Source: JAICUF01 sp038250675 (GTDB taxonomy: Bacteria; Gemmatimonadota; Gemmatimonadetes; Gemmatimonadales; GWC2-71-9). Taken from it: a DNA stretch of 64,000 bases. The stretch spans positions 1-64,000 of the forward strand of contig JBBSCB010000015.1 in assembly GCA_038250675.1 (NCBI GenBank). Direction: 5' to 3'. A program made the position numbers and the translations under genes. Shown piece by piece: positions 1-10,336 of this stretch. Under the pieces are notes generated by a model, which did no database searches, had not been told where the DNA came from, and was given only the letters and a program-made list of their open reading frames with translations. Every line of letters begins with the position of its first letter. The stretch's first letter is position 1.

Positions 1-1
1 G

Positions 2-52
2 ATCGGCAACGTGTCGTTCCCGCTGGCCGTACTCGCCGGCGTCATCGGCTAG
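2..52 (+). CDS. C-terminal end of a membrane protein, probably succinate dehydrogenase cytochrome b subunit (partial)
   Basis: Only the last 16 codons are inside the window, ending in TAG at 50-52. The visible residues are hydrophobic (phenylalanine, leucine, valine, isoleucine and small residues), as in the end of a membrane helix. The gene stops 16 nt before sdhA on the same strand. In many bacteria with this form of SdhA the single cytochrome b558-type membrane anchor is encoded just upstream of sdhA. The identity therefore rests on position and hydrophobicity only; any other membrane protein would look the same over so few residues. Confidence 0.5.
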   Translation: MGNVSFPLAVLAGVIG

Positions 53-68
53 CGAGGAGATCGGACAG

Positions 69-1982
<1,914 letters not shown>

Positions 1983-1990
1983 CGGAGCGG

Positions 1991-2749
1991 ATGAAACTCA
2001 CGCTGCAGATCTGGCGGCAGGCCGGCCCCGACACCCCGGGCCGCATGGTGCGATACCCGGTGACGGATATTTCGCCGGACATGTCGTTCCTGGAGATGCT
2101 GGACGTGCTGAACGAGCGGCTCATCGAGCAGGGTGAGATGCCCGTCGCGTTCGACAGCGACTGCCGGGAGGGGATTTGCGGCGCGTGCAGTCTGATGATC
2201 AACGGCGTGGCCCACGGCCCGATGAAGGGCACCGCGGTGTGTCAGCTCCACATGCGGAGCTTCCGCGACGGGGCCGTGATTGCGATCGAGCCGTGGCGGG
2301 CCCGCGCGTTTCCCGTGATCAAGGACCTGGTCGTGGACCGGAGCGCGCTGGACCGGATCATTCAGGCCGGCGGATACGTCGGCGTCAACACCGGCGGCGC
2401 TCCCGACGGCAATGCGATTCCCGTGTCCAAGGACGCGGCGGATGCGGCGATGGATGCGGCCCAGTGCATCGGCTGCGGCGCCTGCGTGGCGGCGTGTCCC
2501 AATGGGTCGGCCTCGCTGTTCACCGCGGCCAAGATCTCTCACCTGGGCGTGCTGCCGCAGGGACAGGCGGAGCGGTACCGGCGCGCCCTGCAGATGGTGA
2601 GTCAGATGGATGCGGAACTGTTCGGCCACTGCTCTTGGTTCGGTGAGTGCCAGGAGGCGTGTCCCAAGGAAATCAGCATCGACACCATCACCCGCATGAA
2701 CCACGATTATCTCCGCGCCGCCACCGCGGGGAGCGAGGCGCCGGCCTAG
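1991..2749 (+). CDS. sdhB: Succinate dehydrogenase / fumarate reductase iron-sulfur subunit
   Basis: Carries electrons from the flavin in SdhA to the quinone site through three iron-sulfur clusters. The plant-type [2Fe-2S] motif CREGICGAC starts at Cys58. The ferredoxin-like motif CIGCGACVAACP starts at Cys159. A last cysteine pair lies in CSWFGECQEACP. The ATG at 1991 lies 8 nt after the sdhA stop and begins MKLTLQIW, the usual start of the family. An in-frame start near 1895 would overlap sdhA by about 90 nt and is unlikely. The 252-residue length is typical. No gene for further subunits follows. Confidence 0.95.
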   Translation: MKLTLQIWRQAGPDTPGRMVRYPVTDISPDMSFLEMLDVLNERLIEQGEMPVAFDSDCREGICGACSLMINGVAHGPMKGTAVCQLHMRSFRDGAVIAIEPWRARAFPVIKDLVVDRSALDRIIQAGGYVGVNTGGAPDGNAIPVSKDAADAAMDAAQCIGCGACVAACPNGSASLFTAAKISHLGVLPQGQAERYRRALQMVSQMDAELFGHCSWFGECQEACPKEISIDTITRMNHDYLRAATAGSEAPA

Positions 2750-2750
2750 C

Positions 2751-2770
2751 GCGTGTCCGACCGGACGCGC
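2751..2770 (+). terminator. Small hairpin after sdhB
   Basis: Positions 2751-2758 and 2763-2770 pair over eight bases (one G-U pair) around a four-base loop, starting one base after the sdhB stop. There is no T-run, so if it ends transcription it is not a classic intrinsic terminator. It could equally protect the mRNA 3' end. Confidence 0.3.
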
Positions 2771-2802
2771 GGGTCGTCTCCTCACATCACCGATCCGGAG
2801 CC

Positions 2803-4044
2803 ATGACCCTGCGTTCGCTGCTGACAGCCGGTCTCGCCTGCCTCGTCCTGGTGCAGGGCGCGACCGCCCAGGATCCACACCTGTCGATCGGCCTCCGCGC
2901 GATTGGTCTCTATTCCCACGTCAATCTGGCCCCAGGTGGTGGTACAGTTGATGCCCTCCAGGTGGTGCAGCCGACGCTCATGGTGCACGCCGGGGCGTTT
3001 GACGACCGGTTGCGCCTCACGGCGACCGGCAACTTCGAGGGCCTCACCATTCCCGACGGCGAGCTCTCGCCGGGGGCGTGGGGCGAGGGCTTCGTGGACC
3101 GCCGGCATCCCCATACCTACCTTCATGAGCTGATGCTTTCGGCCGATGACCTGCTGGGACGGCGGGACGGCGCGGCCCGCGTCTCGCTGAGTCTGGGAAA
3201 GGGGTTCGCGCCGTTCGGAACCGACGATCCGATGTCGCGACCGATCATGCGCTACCCGGTCAATCATCATCTGTCGCAGATCCTCGAGCGCGCGGTCGGG
3301 ATTGCGGCGGTGCGGGCCGGACCGGTCTCTCTCGAGACGGCGCTCTTCAACGGGGACGAGCCGGATGGGCCCGGCGCGTGGCCCCGGCTGAGTCGCTTTG
3401 GCGACTCCTGGTCCACCCGGGTCACCGTGTATCCGGTGCGCGGCCTCGAGGTGCAGGGCTCGTACGCATTCGTGCACTCGCCGGAGCACCGGCCGGGTGC
3501 CGGGCTCGACCAGAAAAAATGGAGCAGTTCGGCCCGGTGGGAGGGCCACGCGGGCGGCCAGCCGCTCTACCTGATGGGGGAATGGGCCGTAACGCAGGAG
3601 GCGGCCGGCTTCTTTTCCTACCATACTTTGCTGGCTGAGGGTGCATGGTCCCCCGGTCCCCATCGTCTCCTGTGGCGACTGGAGCGAACCGACCGACCCG
3701 AGGAGCCGCGCACCGCTGACCCATACCGCACCGTGCGGCCGCATCTGGACAACTCGGTGCAGGGACACACCCGCTGGACTGTGCTCACGGCGGGGTACGC
3801 GGCACGGGTTGGGTCCATCGCCGGTCTTGTCCGGGTTGAGCCGCAGGTCGAGCTGGCCTACGGGTGGATCGCGTCGCTGGGCGGGGCCGGGTTCGATCCA
3901 GCGACGTTTTATGGCCGGGACCGCTTCTGGTCGGTCAGTATCGGGTTGAAGATGGGGCTGGGGATGGCAATGCACCGAATGGGCCGCTATGGAGCGGTCG
4001 AGCAGATGCCGGACGGCATGGCCGCTGGCACCCACATGCACTGA
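2803..4044 (+). CDS. Predicted outer-membrane beta-barrel protein with Met/His-rich C-terminus
   Basis: I do not recognise a named family. The product (413 residues from ATG 2803) starts with a clear signal peptide ending in GATAQ. The rest alternates short polar turns with amphipathic strands rich in Gly, Arg, Trp and Tyr, as in porin-like barrels. The final 31 residues hold seven methionines and three histidines, a composition often seen in copper-binding segments. The next gene, a lipoprotein, begins 14 nt later, so the three genes 2803-5990 probably form a unit. Function, including any role in metal handling, is inference. Confidence 0.6.
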   Translation: MTLRSLLTAGLACLVLVQGATAQDPHLSIGLRAIGLYSHVNLAPGGGTVDALQVVQPTLMVHAGAFDDRLRLTATGNFEGLTIPDGELSPGAWGEGFVDRRHPHTYLHELMLSADDLLGRRDGAARVSLSLGKGFAPFGTDDPMSRPIMRYPVNHHLSQILERAVGIAAVRAGPVSLETALFNGDEPDGPGAWPRLSRFGDSWSTRVTVYPVRGLEVQGSYAFVHSPEHRPGAGLDQKKWSSSARWEGHAGGQPLYLMGEWAVTQEAAGFFSYHTLLAEGAWSPGPHRLLWRLERTDRPEEPRTADPYRTVRPHLDNSVQGHTRWTVLTAGYAARVGSIAGLVRVEPQVELAYGWIASLGGAGFDPATFYGRDRFWSVSIGLKMGLGMAMHRMGRYGAVEQMPDGMAAGTHMH

Positions 4045-4058
4045 AGAGGAGGCTTCTC

Positions 4059-4481
4059 ATGCGCGCCTTGCGTCCTGCGATCTGGTTTGCCGCCGCCGTC
4101 CTCGGCGTCGCGGCCTGCAATACGTCCGACCCGCCCGACCCGACGATCCCGGCCGTGCTCCGCCTCGTGGACGGGACACCGCAGACCGGCGCTGCGTCGA
4201 TGGCGGCAGTGGCGCCGCTCCGGGTCGACGTCCGCAACGCGGCAGGTGACCCGGTGGAGGGGGTGACGGTCGAGTGGGCCGTAGCCACCGGGGGCGGATC
4301 GGTGTCTGCAGCCAGCACGACGACATCCGCGCAGGGCCTCGCCGTGACGACGTTCACCTATGCTGCCACGTCGGGTCAGTCGACGGTGACCGCCGCGGTG
4401 CCCGGGCTCTCCGGATCGCCCCAGACGTTCACACTCACCTCCGTTGCCGGCAATCCCGGGCAGCCCGGCGGAAATCAGTGA
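4059..4481 (+). CDS. Small lipoprotein with one Big-1 (bacterial Ig-like) domain
   Basis: The 140-residue product starts at ATG 4059, preceded by an AAGAGGAGG ribosome site at 4044-4052. The signal peptide ends in the lipobox VAAC, so it should be lipid-anchored. The remainder is one Ig-like Big-1 repeat: a PLRVDV strand, the GGGSVSA turn and the SGSPQTF strand. The same repeat starts the next gene, so the two look like a partial tandem duplication. The protein ends shortly after the Ig domain with a Gly/Pro/Gln tail and has no catalytic region. A surface structural or adhesive role is plausible. Confidence 0.7.
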   Translation: MRALRPAIWFAAAVLGVAACNTSDPPDPTIPAVLRLVDGTPQTGAASMAAVAPLRVDVRNAAGDPVEGVTVEWAVATGGGSVSAASTTTSAQGLAVTTFTYAATSGQSTVTAAVPGLSGSPQTFTLTSVAGNPGQPGGNQ

Positions 4482-4493
4482 GAGGCGCCTGAC

Positions 4494-5990
4494 GTGAAGC
4501 GCACGAAGATCGCAGCGCTGATCGCGCTCGGGTGTGGACTGCTGGCGACGGCGGCCTGTCACGACAGCACGGCGCCGGTCGGCGGCGGCACGGCGGTGTC
4601 CGTCGCGGTAAAGGATGGGGACAGCCAGACCGCTGCTGCCGGCACGGCGCTGCCCGCCCCGCTTCGGGTGACCGTGCTCGACGCGACCGGCCAGCCGGTG
4701 CCGGCGACGACGGTTTCGTGGTCGGTCGTCTCCGGCGGCGGCTCGCTGTCGGCGCCGGCGTCGGCCGCCGATGCCGCCGGCGTCGCCAGCATCAGCTTTA
4801 CGCTGGGACCAGCGGCCGGGGCCCAGCAGGTGCAGGCCGTGGTCGCCGGGCTCACCGGCTCCCCAGTGACCTTCACCGAGACGGCCACCGTGACGACGGT
4901 GATCACGCCGAGCGCGCTGGTGGTCGCCGGGGGCGGGTTCAATGTTCCGGAGCGGTTTAGCTCGGACCTGTGGGTCGCTAATGGGTACGCCTATACCGGG
5001 ACCTGGGGCACGCGCAGCAAGGCGGGAAACGCCGTCAAGATCTGGCAGCTTGGCGCCGGCGGCGCGCCCACGCTCGTGGACTCGATCATCATCGCAGGCG
5101 TCGGCACCGTAAGCGATCTCGAGGTGACCGCGGATGGCCAGACACTCGTGGTGACCACGGAGTCGGGTGCCAATGCGGGACTGTATCTCTATTCGGTGGC
5201 CACGCCCGGCGCTCCGGTGTTTCAGGGCCGCGCGCTCGTCTCGACCGGACTGCACACGGGCAGTACCGCGACGATCGGGGGCCGGACCTACGCATTCACC
5301 GCGAAGGATCCGGGCAGCCCCGCGCTGATCATCTACGACATCACCGATCCCACGGCACCCACCATCGCCTCTCAGACGCCCGAGCCCGCCAACTACGGCA
5401 TCCACGACACTTACGTCCGTGACGGGCTGGCCTTTGTCTTCATCTGGGACAGCGGGTTCCGCATCTACGACGTCGGGAACGGCGTCAAGGGCGGTACGCC
5501 GGCCAGTCCGCAGCTGGTGAGCAGCTATGTGACCGCACCGAATGGCCTCGGCGGCGCATTCGATCACAACGGCTGGTGGTTCCACAATCCCAACACCGGC
5601 GAAACGCGCTACCGGTTCGTCGGGCAGGAGGGACCCGGTCACGGGATCGGGGTGGATGCCAGCGGCGACATTCACGTCATTGATGTCTCCAATCTCAATG
5701 CGCCGGTCGAGGTCGCCTACTACCACTTGGCGGGTGCGGGGACCCACAACTTCTGGATGGACGAGGCCAAGCAGGTGCTGTACGCGGCCTACTACAACGG
5801 CGGCGTCGTGGCGCTCGACGTCTCCGGCACGCTGACCGGCAACCTGGCCGACCGCGAAATCTCCCGCATCGCGCCCGGCGGATCGAGCAACACCTTTGTC
5901 TGGGGCGTCCAGCTCTACAACGGGTTTCTCTACGCCATAGACATGGTGAGCGGATTCTGGCAGCTCGCCCGGACCGGACCGGCCCTCTAG
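4494..5990 (+). CDS. Lipoprotein with Big-1 domain and LVIVD-type beta-propeller
   Basis: The 498-residue product begins at GTG 4494, 12 nt after the previous stop, with a signal peptide and lipobox ATAAC. Residues of roughly 35-135 form a Big-1 Ig-like domain similar to the neighbouring lipoprotein. The remainder contains repeated blades ending in patterns such as LIIYDITDPTAP and IHVIDVSNLNAP, typical of the LVIVD repeat family. These proteins are exported and mostly of unknown function; the propeller probably binds a partner or ligand at the cell surface. No enzyme motif is visible. Confidence 0.75.
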   Translation: MKRTKIAALIALGCGLLATAACHDSTAPVGGGTAVSVAVKDGDSQTAAAGTALPAPLRVTVLDATGQPVPATTVSWSVVSGGGSLSAPASAADAAGVASISFTLGPAAGAQQVQAVVAGLTGSPVTFTETATVTTVITPSALVVAGGGFNVPERFSSDLWVANGYAYTGTWGTRSKAGNAVKIWQLGAGGAPTLVDSIIIAGVGTVSDLEVTADGQTLVVTTESGANAGLYLYSVATPGAPVFQGRALVSTGLHTGSTATIGGRTYAFTAKDPGSPALIIYDITDPTAPTIASQTPEPANYGIHDTYVRDGLAFVFIWDSGFRIYDVGNGVKGGTPASPQLVSSYVTAPNGLGGAFDHNGWWFHNPNTGETRYRFVGQEGPGHGIGVDASGDIHVIDVSNLNAPVEVAYYHLAGAGTHNFWMDEAKQVLYAAYYNGGVVALDVSGTLTGNLADREISRIAPGGSSNTFVWGVQLYNGFLYAIDMVSGFWQLARTGPAL

Positions 5991-6010
5991 CGCGTCTGTC
6001 TCCCCGCCGG

Positions 6011-6039
6011 TTGGCCTGGACCGGCGGTTCATCTAGTTT
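6011..6039 (+). promoter_or_regulatory. Promoter of the M28 peptidase gene
   Basis: TTGGCC at 6011-6016, a 17-bp spacer and TAGTTT at 6034-6039, followed by G. The layout matches four other promoters in this window (TTGnnn-17-TAnnTT). The start of transcription is expected near 6045-6048, almost exactly at the first possible GTG of the peptidase gene. Confidence 0.65.
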
Positions 6040-6044
6040 GCGCG

Positions 6045-8198
6045 GTGCGCCCCGTCCACTCTTCCAACCTCTCCCCGCGAGGGCTTTCCGTGCGCCTCTC
6101 AGGCCTGGTGCTGTCAGTATCCGTGATCGTTGCCTCCACCAGCGCGCCGCTCACGGCGCAGCAGGCGCCACCACCGGGATTCACCGCCGCCGCCGCGGCC
6201 CGCGAGCGGTCGGCCGAGGCGATCCTGCTCCGGGTGCCGGATTCATCGCAGGCCCGGATTGACGTCCGCACGCTGAGTGCGGAGCCCCACGTCGCCGGCA
6301 CGCCGGCGCAGCAGGCCACGGCCGCCTACGTGCTGCGTGAGATGCGGCGGGCCGGTCTCGACACCAGCCGCATGAACTTCCGCGTCTGGATCCCCTATCC
6401 CGATTCCAGCATCGTCGAAATCGTGACGCCGGCCCGGCGCCGCCTCTCGCTCGACGAGCCGCCGGTTCCCGGCGACCCGACAACCGCCTTGCCCCGCTGG
6501 CCCGCGATGAACGGCACCGCCGGCTCCGGCGACGTGACGGGGCCGGTAGTGTACGTCAACTACGGGCTGGCCGACGACTACGCGCAGCTCGACTCGCTCC
6601 ACGTCAACGTGAAGGGGCGGATCATCGTGGCGCGCTACGGGCGGAGCTTCAGGGGGATCAAGGCCCGCGAGGCGGAGCGGCACGGGGGTCTGGCGCTGCT
6701 GCTCTACTCCGATCCGCAGGATGACGGCTACGTGCGGGGTGACGTCTACCCCGAGGGGCCGATGCGGAACCCGGACGGGATCCAGCGCGGCAGCGTCTTC
6801 AACGGCGACGGCGATCCCACCACGCCGGGCTGGCCGTCGATCGCGGGCGCGAAGCGGCTCCCGATCGATTCGCTCGATGTCTCGCACATCCCGGTGGTGC
6901 CGCTGGGGTATCGCAATGCCGCCCTGCTTCTCGAGCCAATGCGAGGCCCTGCGCTTCCGAACCAGGGCTGGCAGGGAGGCCTGCCGTTTCGCTACCATGT
7001 CGGCGGCGAGGGAGTGACGGCGCGGGTGGGCCTCTGGCACCAGTCCGGCGACCAGGCCTACAAGACGATCACCAACACGTTCGGAGTGCTGCGCGGGAGT
7101 GAGTGGCCCGATGAGCTGGTCATCGTCGGCGGGCATCGCGACGCGTGGGGCCCCGGCGCGCGGGACAACGTGGGTGGCGTGACCAGCGTGCTGGGCGCCG
7201 CCCGCGCGTGGGGAGCGGCGGCCCGGGCCGGCTTCCGTCCGCGCCGCACCATCGTCTTTGCCACGTGGGACGCGGAGGAGTGGGGACTGGTGGGCTCGAC
7301 CGAATACGCCGAGCTGATGCAGGACTCGCTGCGAGCCCGTGCAGTGGCCTACGTCAATCAGGACGACGCGGCCGACGGCCGGATGTTCGGGGCCGGCGGG
7401 ACCGCGTCGCTGCACGGCCTGCTCAAGGACGTGAGCATGGCGGTGCAGCAGCCGGGCGAGAGCGTGACGGTGTATTCGGCATGGCGCCGCCGGACCGTCA
7501 CCACCGACACCGGTGACGTGCGCCTGGGAGATCTGGGTGGCGGCAGCGACTTTGGCGGGTTCTACAATTTCCTGGGGATTCCGTCGGTCGAGTTCGGCTT
7601 TGGCGGGCCCGGCGGCACCTATCACTCGGCGTACGACACCTACACGTTCCAGGACCGGTTCGGTGATCCCGGGTTTCTCAGTGCGGCCGCCGCGGGCCGG
7701 ATCGCCGCACTCGTGGTCGGGCGGCTCGCCAATGCCGATATCGTGCCGTACGACGACGCGGCGCTTGCCGCGCGACTGGCCGCACTCTCCGCATCGCTCG
7801 CCCGCTCCAACGCCGCGCGGCGCGGCGGGCTCCGGCTCGACTCGCTGAACGACGCGATCCGCACCCTGGGCGAAGCCGGTGCCCGTTTCGATGCGGCGCG
7901 GGATTCGGCCCTTGCGCTGGGGCGCCGCTCGCCGGCGATGCTCCGCCAGGTGAATGCCGTGCTCCGCGGCGTGGAGCAGGAGATGGTGCGCCCCACCGGC
8001 ATTGCCGGCCGTCCCCGCGTGCGGAACCTCGTGATCGCGGCCGACCGGGACAACGGGTACTCGGACATGCCGTTCCCCGGCATCGGCGAAGCGCTGCGGG
8101 ACGGCGACATGCCGCGGGCCCAGCGGGAAGCGGCCGATCTCGCCTCGCGGGTGCGCGCCGCCGCGGCGCGGGTGGACCGGGCCCGCGCGGCACTCTAG
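6045..8198 (+). CDS. Secreted M28-family zinc metallopeptidase (glutamate carboxypeptidase II-like)
   Basis: An exported di-zinc peptidase of the M28B group, which trims small peptides. Zinc and catalytic motifs are visible: GGHRDAWGPGARDN (His and Asp), WDAEEWGL (Glu pair), NQDDAADG (Asp) and YHSAYDTY (His). A PA-like insert precedes the peptidase core and a transferrin-receptor-like dimerisation segment ends the protein, as in the glutamate carboxypeptidase II group. Two GTG starts are possible. GTG 6045 sits at the predicted transcription start and would be leaderless (717 aa). GTG 6090 leaves a 5' leader and a more compact signal peptide (702 aa). The gene has its own promoter and is followed by a strong hairpin. 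Confidence 0.88.
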   Translation: MRPVHSSNLSPRGLSVRLSGLVLSVSVIVASTSAPLTAQQAPPPGFTAAAAARERSAEAILLRVPDSSQARIDVRTLSAEPHVAGTPAQQATAAYVLREMRRAGLDTSRMNFRVWIPYPDSSIVEIVTPARRRLSLDEPPVPGDPTTALPRWPAMNGTAGSGDVTGPVVYVNYGLADDYAQLDSLHVNVKGRIIVARYGRSFRGIKAREAERHGGLALLLYSDPQDDGYVRGDVYPEGPMRNPDGIQRGSVFNGDGDPTTPGWPSIAGAKRLPIDSLDVSHIPVVPLGYRNAALLLEPMRGPALPNQGWQGGLPFRYHVGGEGVTARVGLWHQSGDQAYKTITNTFGVLRGSEWPDELVIVGGHRDAWGPGARDNVGGVTSVLGAARAWGAAARAGFRPRRTIVFATWDAEEWGLVGSTEYAELMQDSLRARAVAYVNQDDAADGRMFGAGGTASLHGLLKDVSMAVQQPGESVTVYSAWRRRTVTTDTGDVRLGDLGGGSDFGGFYNFLGIPSVEFGFGGPGGTYHSAYDTYTFQDRFGDPGFLSAAAAGRIAALVVGRLANADIVPYDDAALAARLAALSASLARSNAARRGGLRLDSLNDAIRTLGEAGARFDAARDSALALGRRSPAMLRQVNAVLRGVEQEMVRPTGIAGRPRVRNLVIAADRDNGYSDMPFPGIGEALRDGDMPRAQREAADLASRVRAAAARVDRARAAL

Positions 8199-8218
8199 TC
8201 CGCCGGCGGTCCGGTATA

Positions 8219-8258
8219 CGGCACAGGCGCACGGGAATCATCCCGTGCGCCTGTGCCG
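8219..8258 (+). terminator. Perfect 18-bp hairpin between convergent genes (bidirectional terminator)
   Basis: 8219-8236 and 8241-8258 are perfectly complementary over 18 bp around the loop ATCA. It lies between the stop codons of the two peptidase genes at 8198 (plus) and 8301 (minus), where both strands need termination. There is no T-run on either side, so it may act as a strong structural stop or with Rho. Confidence 0.7.
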
Positions 8259-8300
8259 TGTCTGCCGTCGGGCGCCACGCGCGCGCCCCGTCGTGTGGTG

Positions 8301-10304
8301 CTACTGCGCGGCGGTCCAGCGATCGTCCGCCGGCACGATATCGGGGGTATAGCCGTCCGGATTGACCCGGGCTGCGGTGATCTGCTTGTCGGTCTCCACC
8401 ACTGCCACGTATCGGTCACCACCGTACCAGACCTCGACCGGGTAGTGCAGCAGCTGCGTGGTACCGTCGTTGAAGGTGAGCTCCAGATCGATCGGCATGA
8501 CCGCGGCGCCGAAGTTTCGGAGCACGATGGCCGCGCGCCCGTTGGTCTGACGTACCGACTCGACAGCCTGATCGAGCGCATCGGTCGTGAAGAAGAATTC
8601 CCGCCAGTACCACGAGAGGTCCTGGCCCGACACGCTCTCCATGGTCCGGAAGAAATCGGCCGGCTTGGGGTGCTTGAACGCCCAGCGACGGGTGTACTCG
8701 CGGAACGCGCTGTCGAACACCTCGCCCCCCAGGACCTTGTTGCGCAGCGCCAGCAGCACGATCGACGGCTTGACGTACGCGAGCGAGCCGAGGTTGCCGT
8801 CGCCGCGGTACCGGTTGGCCGGGGTCATGATCGGCTGGGCGTTGGGCATCTGGTCCAGGCGGAAGACGAACTGCGCCTCCCCCTTCCGGTTGGCCGAGTC
8901 GGAGCGCTGCCAGTAGTCCTCCTCGGAGAAAGTGTTGATGAACGTGTTGAATCCCTCGTCCATCCAGGCATAGCGCCGCTCGTCGGAGCCCACCACCATC
9001 GGGTACCACATGTGCCCGATCTCGTGCGTCACGACGTTGTACAGCCCCTCCGCCGTCCGCGAATGCGCCTCCATGGCGACCATGGGATATTCCATCCCCG
9101 AGACCGGGCCCTCGACCGCGGAAATCTGGGGATAAGGATAGTGGAACCAGTGGGTGCTGTATTCCTTGATGCTGAAGCGCGACATCTTCGCCGCATCCTT
9201 CCACGTATCCTCGGCCGTCTGCCGGTAGTAGGCGTTGGCCAGGATCCCATCCCAGGCGGAGGCGTCCCACAGAAACTCGGGCGACGCCGCCCAGGCCACG
9301 TCCCGGACGTTCGCGGCGTGAAAGGTCCAGGTCAGCGTGCCGCGATGGCCCGGACGAGCGGCGCCCGATGACAGGTCTGCGGCGGCGACGATGTGGATGG
9401 TGCTGTCCGAGTGCGCCGCCGTCGCCAGCCGCGAGCGGATGGTGGAGGTGAGCACGGTGGCGGGATTCTTCAACACCCCGGTGCCGGCCACGATGTAGCC
9501 GGCGGGCACGGTCACCTCATAATCGATGTCGCCGTACTCGAGGTAGAACTCGCCCTGCCCGAAGTACTGATCGGTGTTCCACCCGTGCACGTCATCGTAG
9601 ACCGCCATCCGCGGGTACCACTGGGCCAGCTCGTACAGCGGGCCGTCGTGGCCCATTCGGTCGGCGCCGTGTTCCGGGATGTTGAAGTGGTACGCGATGT
9701 CGAGCGTGGTGGAATGTCCCGGTGCCAGCGGCGTGGCCAGTGCCACGTACATCATCGTCTCCTCGACGCGCGTGCGCAGCGGCGAGCGTCCGGCGGCCTG
9801 AGCCCGCACGCGCCCGCGGGCCGGCGTGGCGGCGGTGACCTGCTCGATGCGCTCGATCTCAAACCCGCCCGCAAAGCCCGCCGCGCCGAACCGGCTGTCC
9901 GACGCGAAGAGCAGCGAACCGGTGGAGCCGGGCCGGAACAGGTTCTGGTCCATCTGCATCCAGAGATAGCGCAGCGTGTCCGGCGAATTATTGGTGTAGT
10001 GAATCGCCTCGGTACCCCGCAGCGTCTTGGCCGCAGTGTCGAGCGTCGCCTTGATGCTGTAGTCCACCCGCTGCTGCCAGTAGTGCGGGCCGGGCGTGCC
10101 ATCGGCCGTCCGCATCGCCGTGGACTGGGGCAGATCGAGGGGACTGAAGATGCCGGTGTCGGCCGTCGGGGTGCGGAGCGTCGGCGGCGTGAGGGTGTGC
10201 GGTGGCGGTGTGGCGCCCGGCATCGCGGGGGTGGGCGGAGTCGCGGGCGTCTGGGCGGCGAGCGGCGCCGCCACGATGGCGCACGCCAAAATCAGGCGGA
10301 ACAT
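8301..10304 (-). CDS. Secreted M1-family zinc aminopeptidase
   Basis: Removes N-terminal residues from peptides using one zinc ion. The 667-residue product has a signal peptide ending in APLAAQ, then a Pro/Thr-rich low-complexity linker of about 30 residues. The M1 core follows, with a variant GAMEN motif (SGMEYPM) and the zinc motif HEIGHMW followed by the downstream Glu in WMDEGFN. It lacks the large C-terminal helical domain of classic aminopeptidase N. It starts 33 nt after dcd on the same strand, so the two may share a transcript. Together with the M28 enzyme opposite, it suggests extracellular or periplasmic protein scavenging. Confidence 0.88.
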   Translation of the reverse strand: MFRLILACAIVAAPLAAQTPATPPTPAMPGATPPPHTLTPPTLRTPTADTGIFSPLDLPQSTAMRTADGTPGPHYWQQRVDYSIKATLDTAAKTLRGTEAIHYTNNSPDTLRYLWMQMDQNLFRPGSTGSLLFASDSRFGAAGFAGGFEIERIEQVTAATPARGRVRAQAAGRSPLRTRVEETMMYVALATPLAPGHSTTLDIAYHFNIPEHGADRMGHDGPLYELAQWYPRMAVYDDVHGWNTDQYFGQGEFYLEYGDIDYEVTVPAGYIVAGTGVLKNPATVLTSTIRSRLATAAHSDSTIHIVAAADLSSGAARPGHRGTLTWTFHAANVRDVAWAASPEFLWDASAWDGILANAYYRQTAEDTWKDAAKMSRFSIKEYSTHWFHYPYPQISAVEGPVSGMEYPMVAMEAHSRTAEGLYNVVTHEIGHMWYPMVVGSDERRYAWMDEGFNTFINTFSEEDYWQRSDSANRKGEAQFVFRLDQMPNAQPIMTPANRYRGDGNLGSLAYVKPSIVLLALRNKVLGGEVFDSAFREYTRRWAFKHPKPADFFRTMESVSGQDLSWYWREFFFTTDALDQAVESVRQTNGRAAIVLRNFGAAVMPIDLELTFNDGTTQLLHYPVEVWYGGDRYVAVVETDKQITAARVNPDGYTPDIVPADDRWTAAQ

Positions 10305-10336
10305 GGTACCTCGTCAGTGGGAGACACGGAATCGGA

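Noticed and set aside
3987..6032. 681-codon open frame on the minus strand
   Set aside because: It lies antisense to two lipoproteins with signal peptides and domain matches; long antisense frames are expected at this G+C content and its translation is a low-complexity Arg/Gly/Ala sequence.
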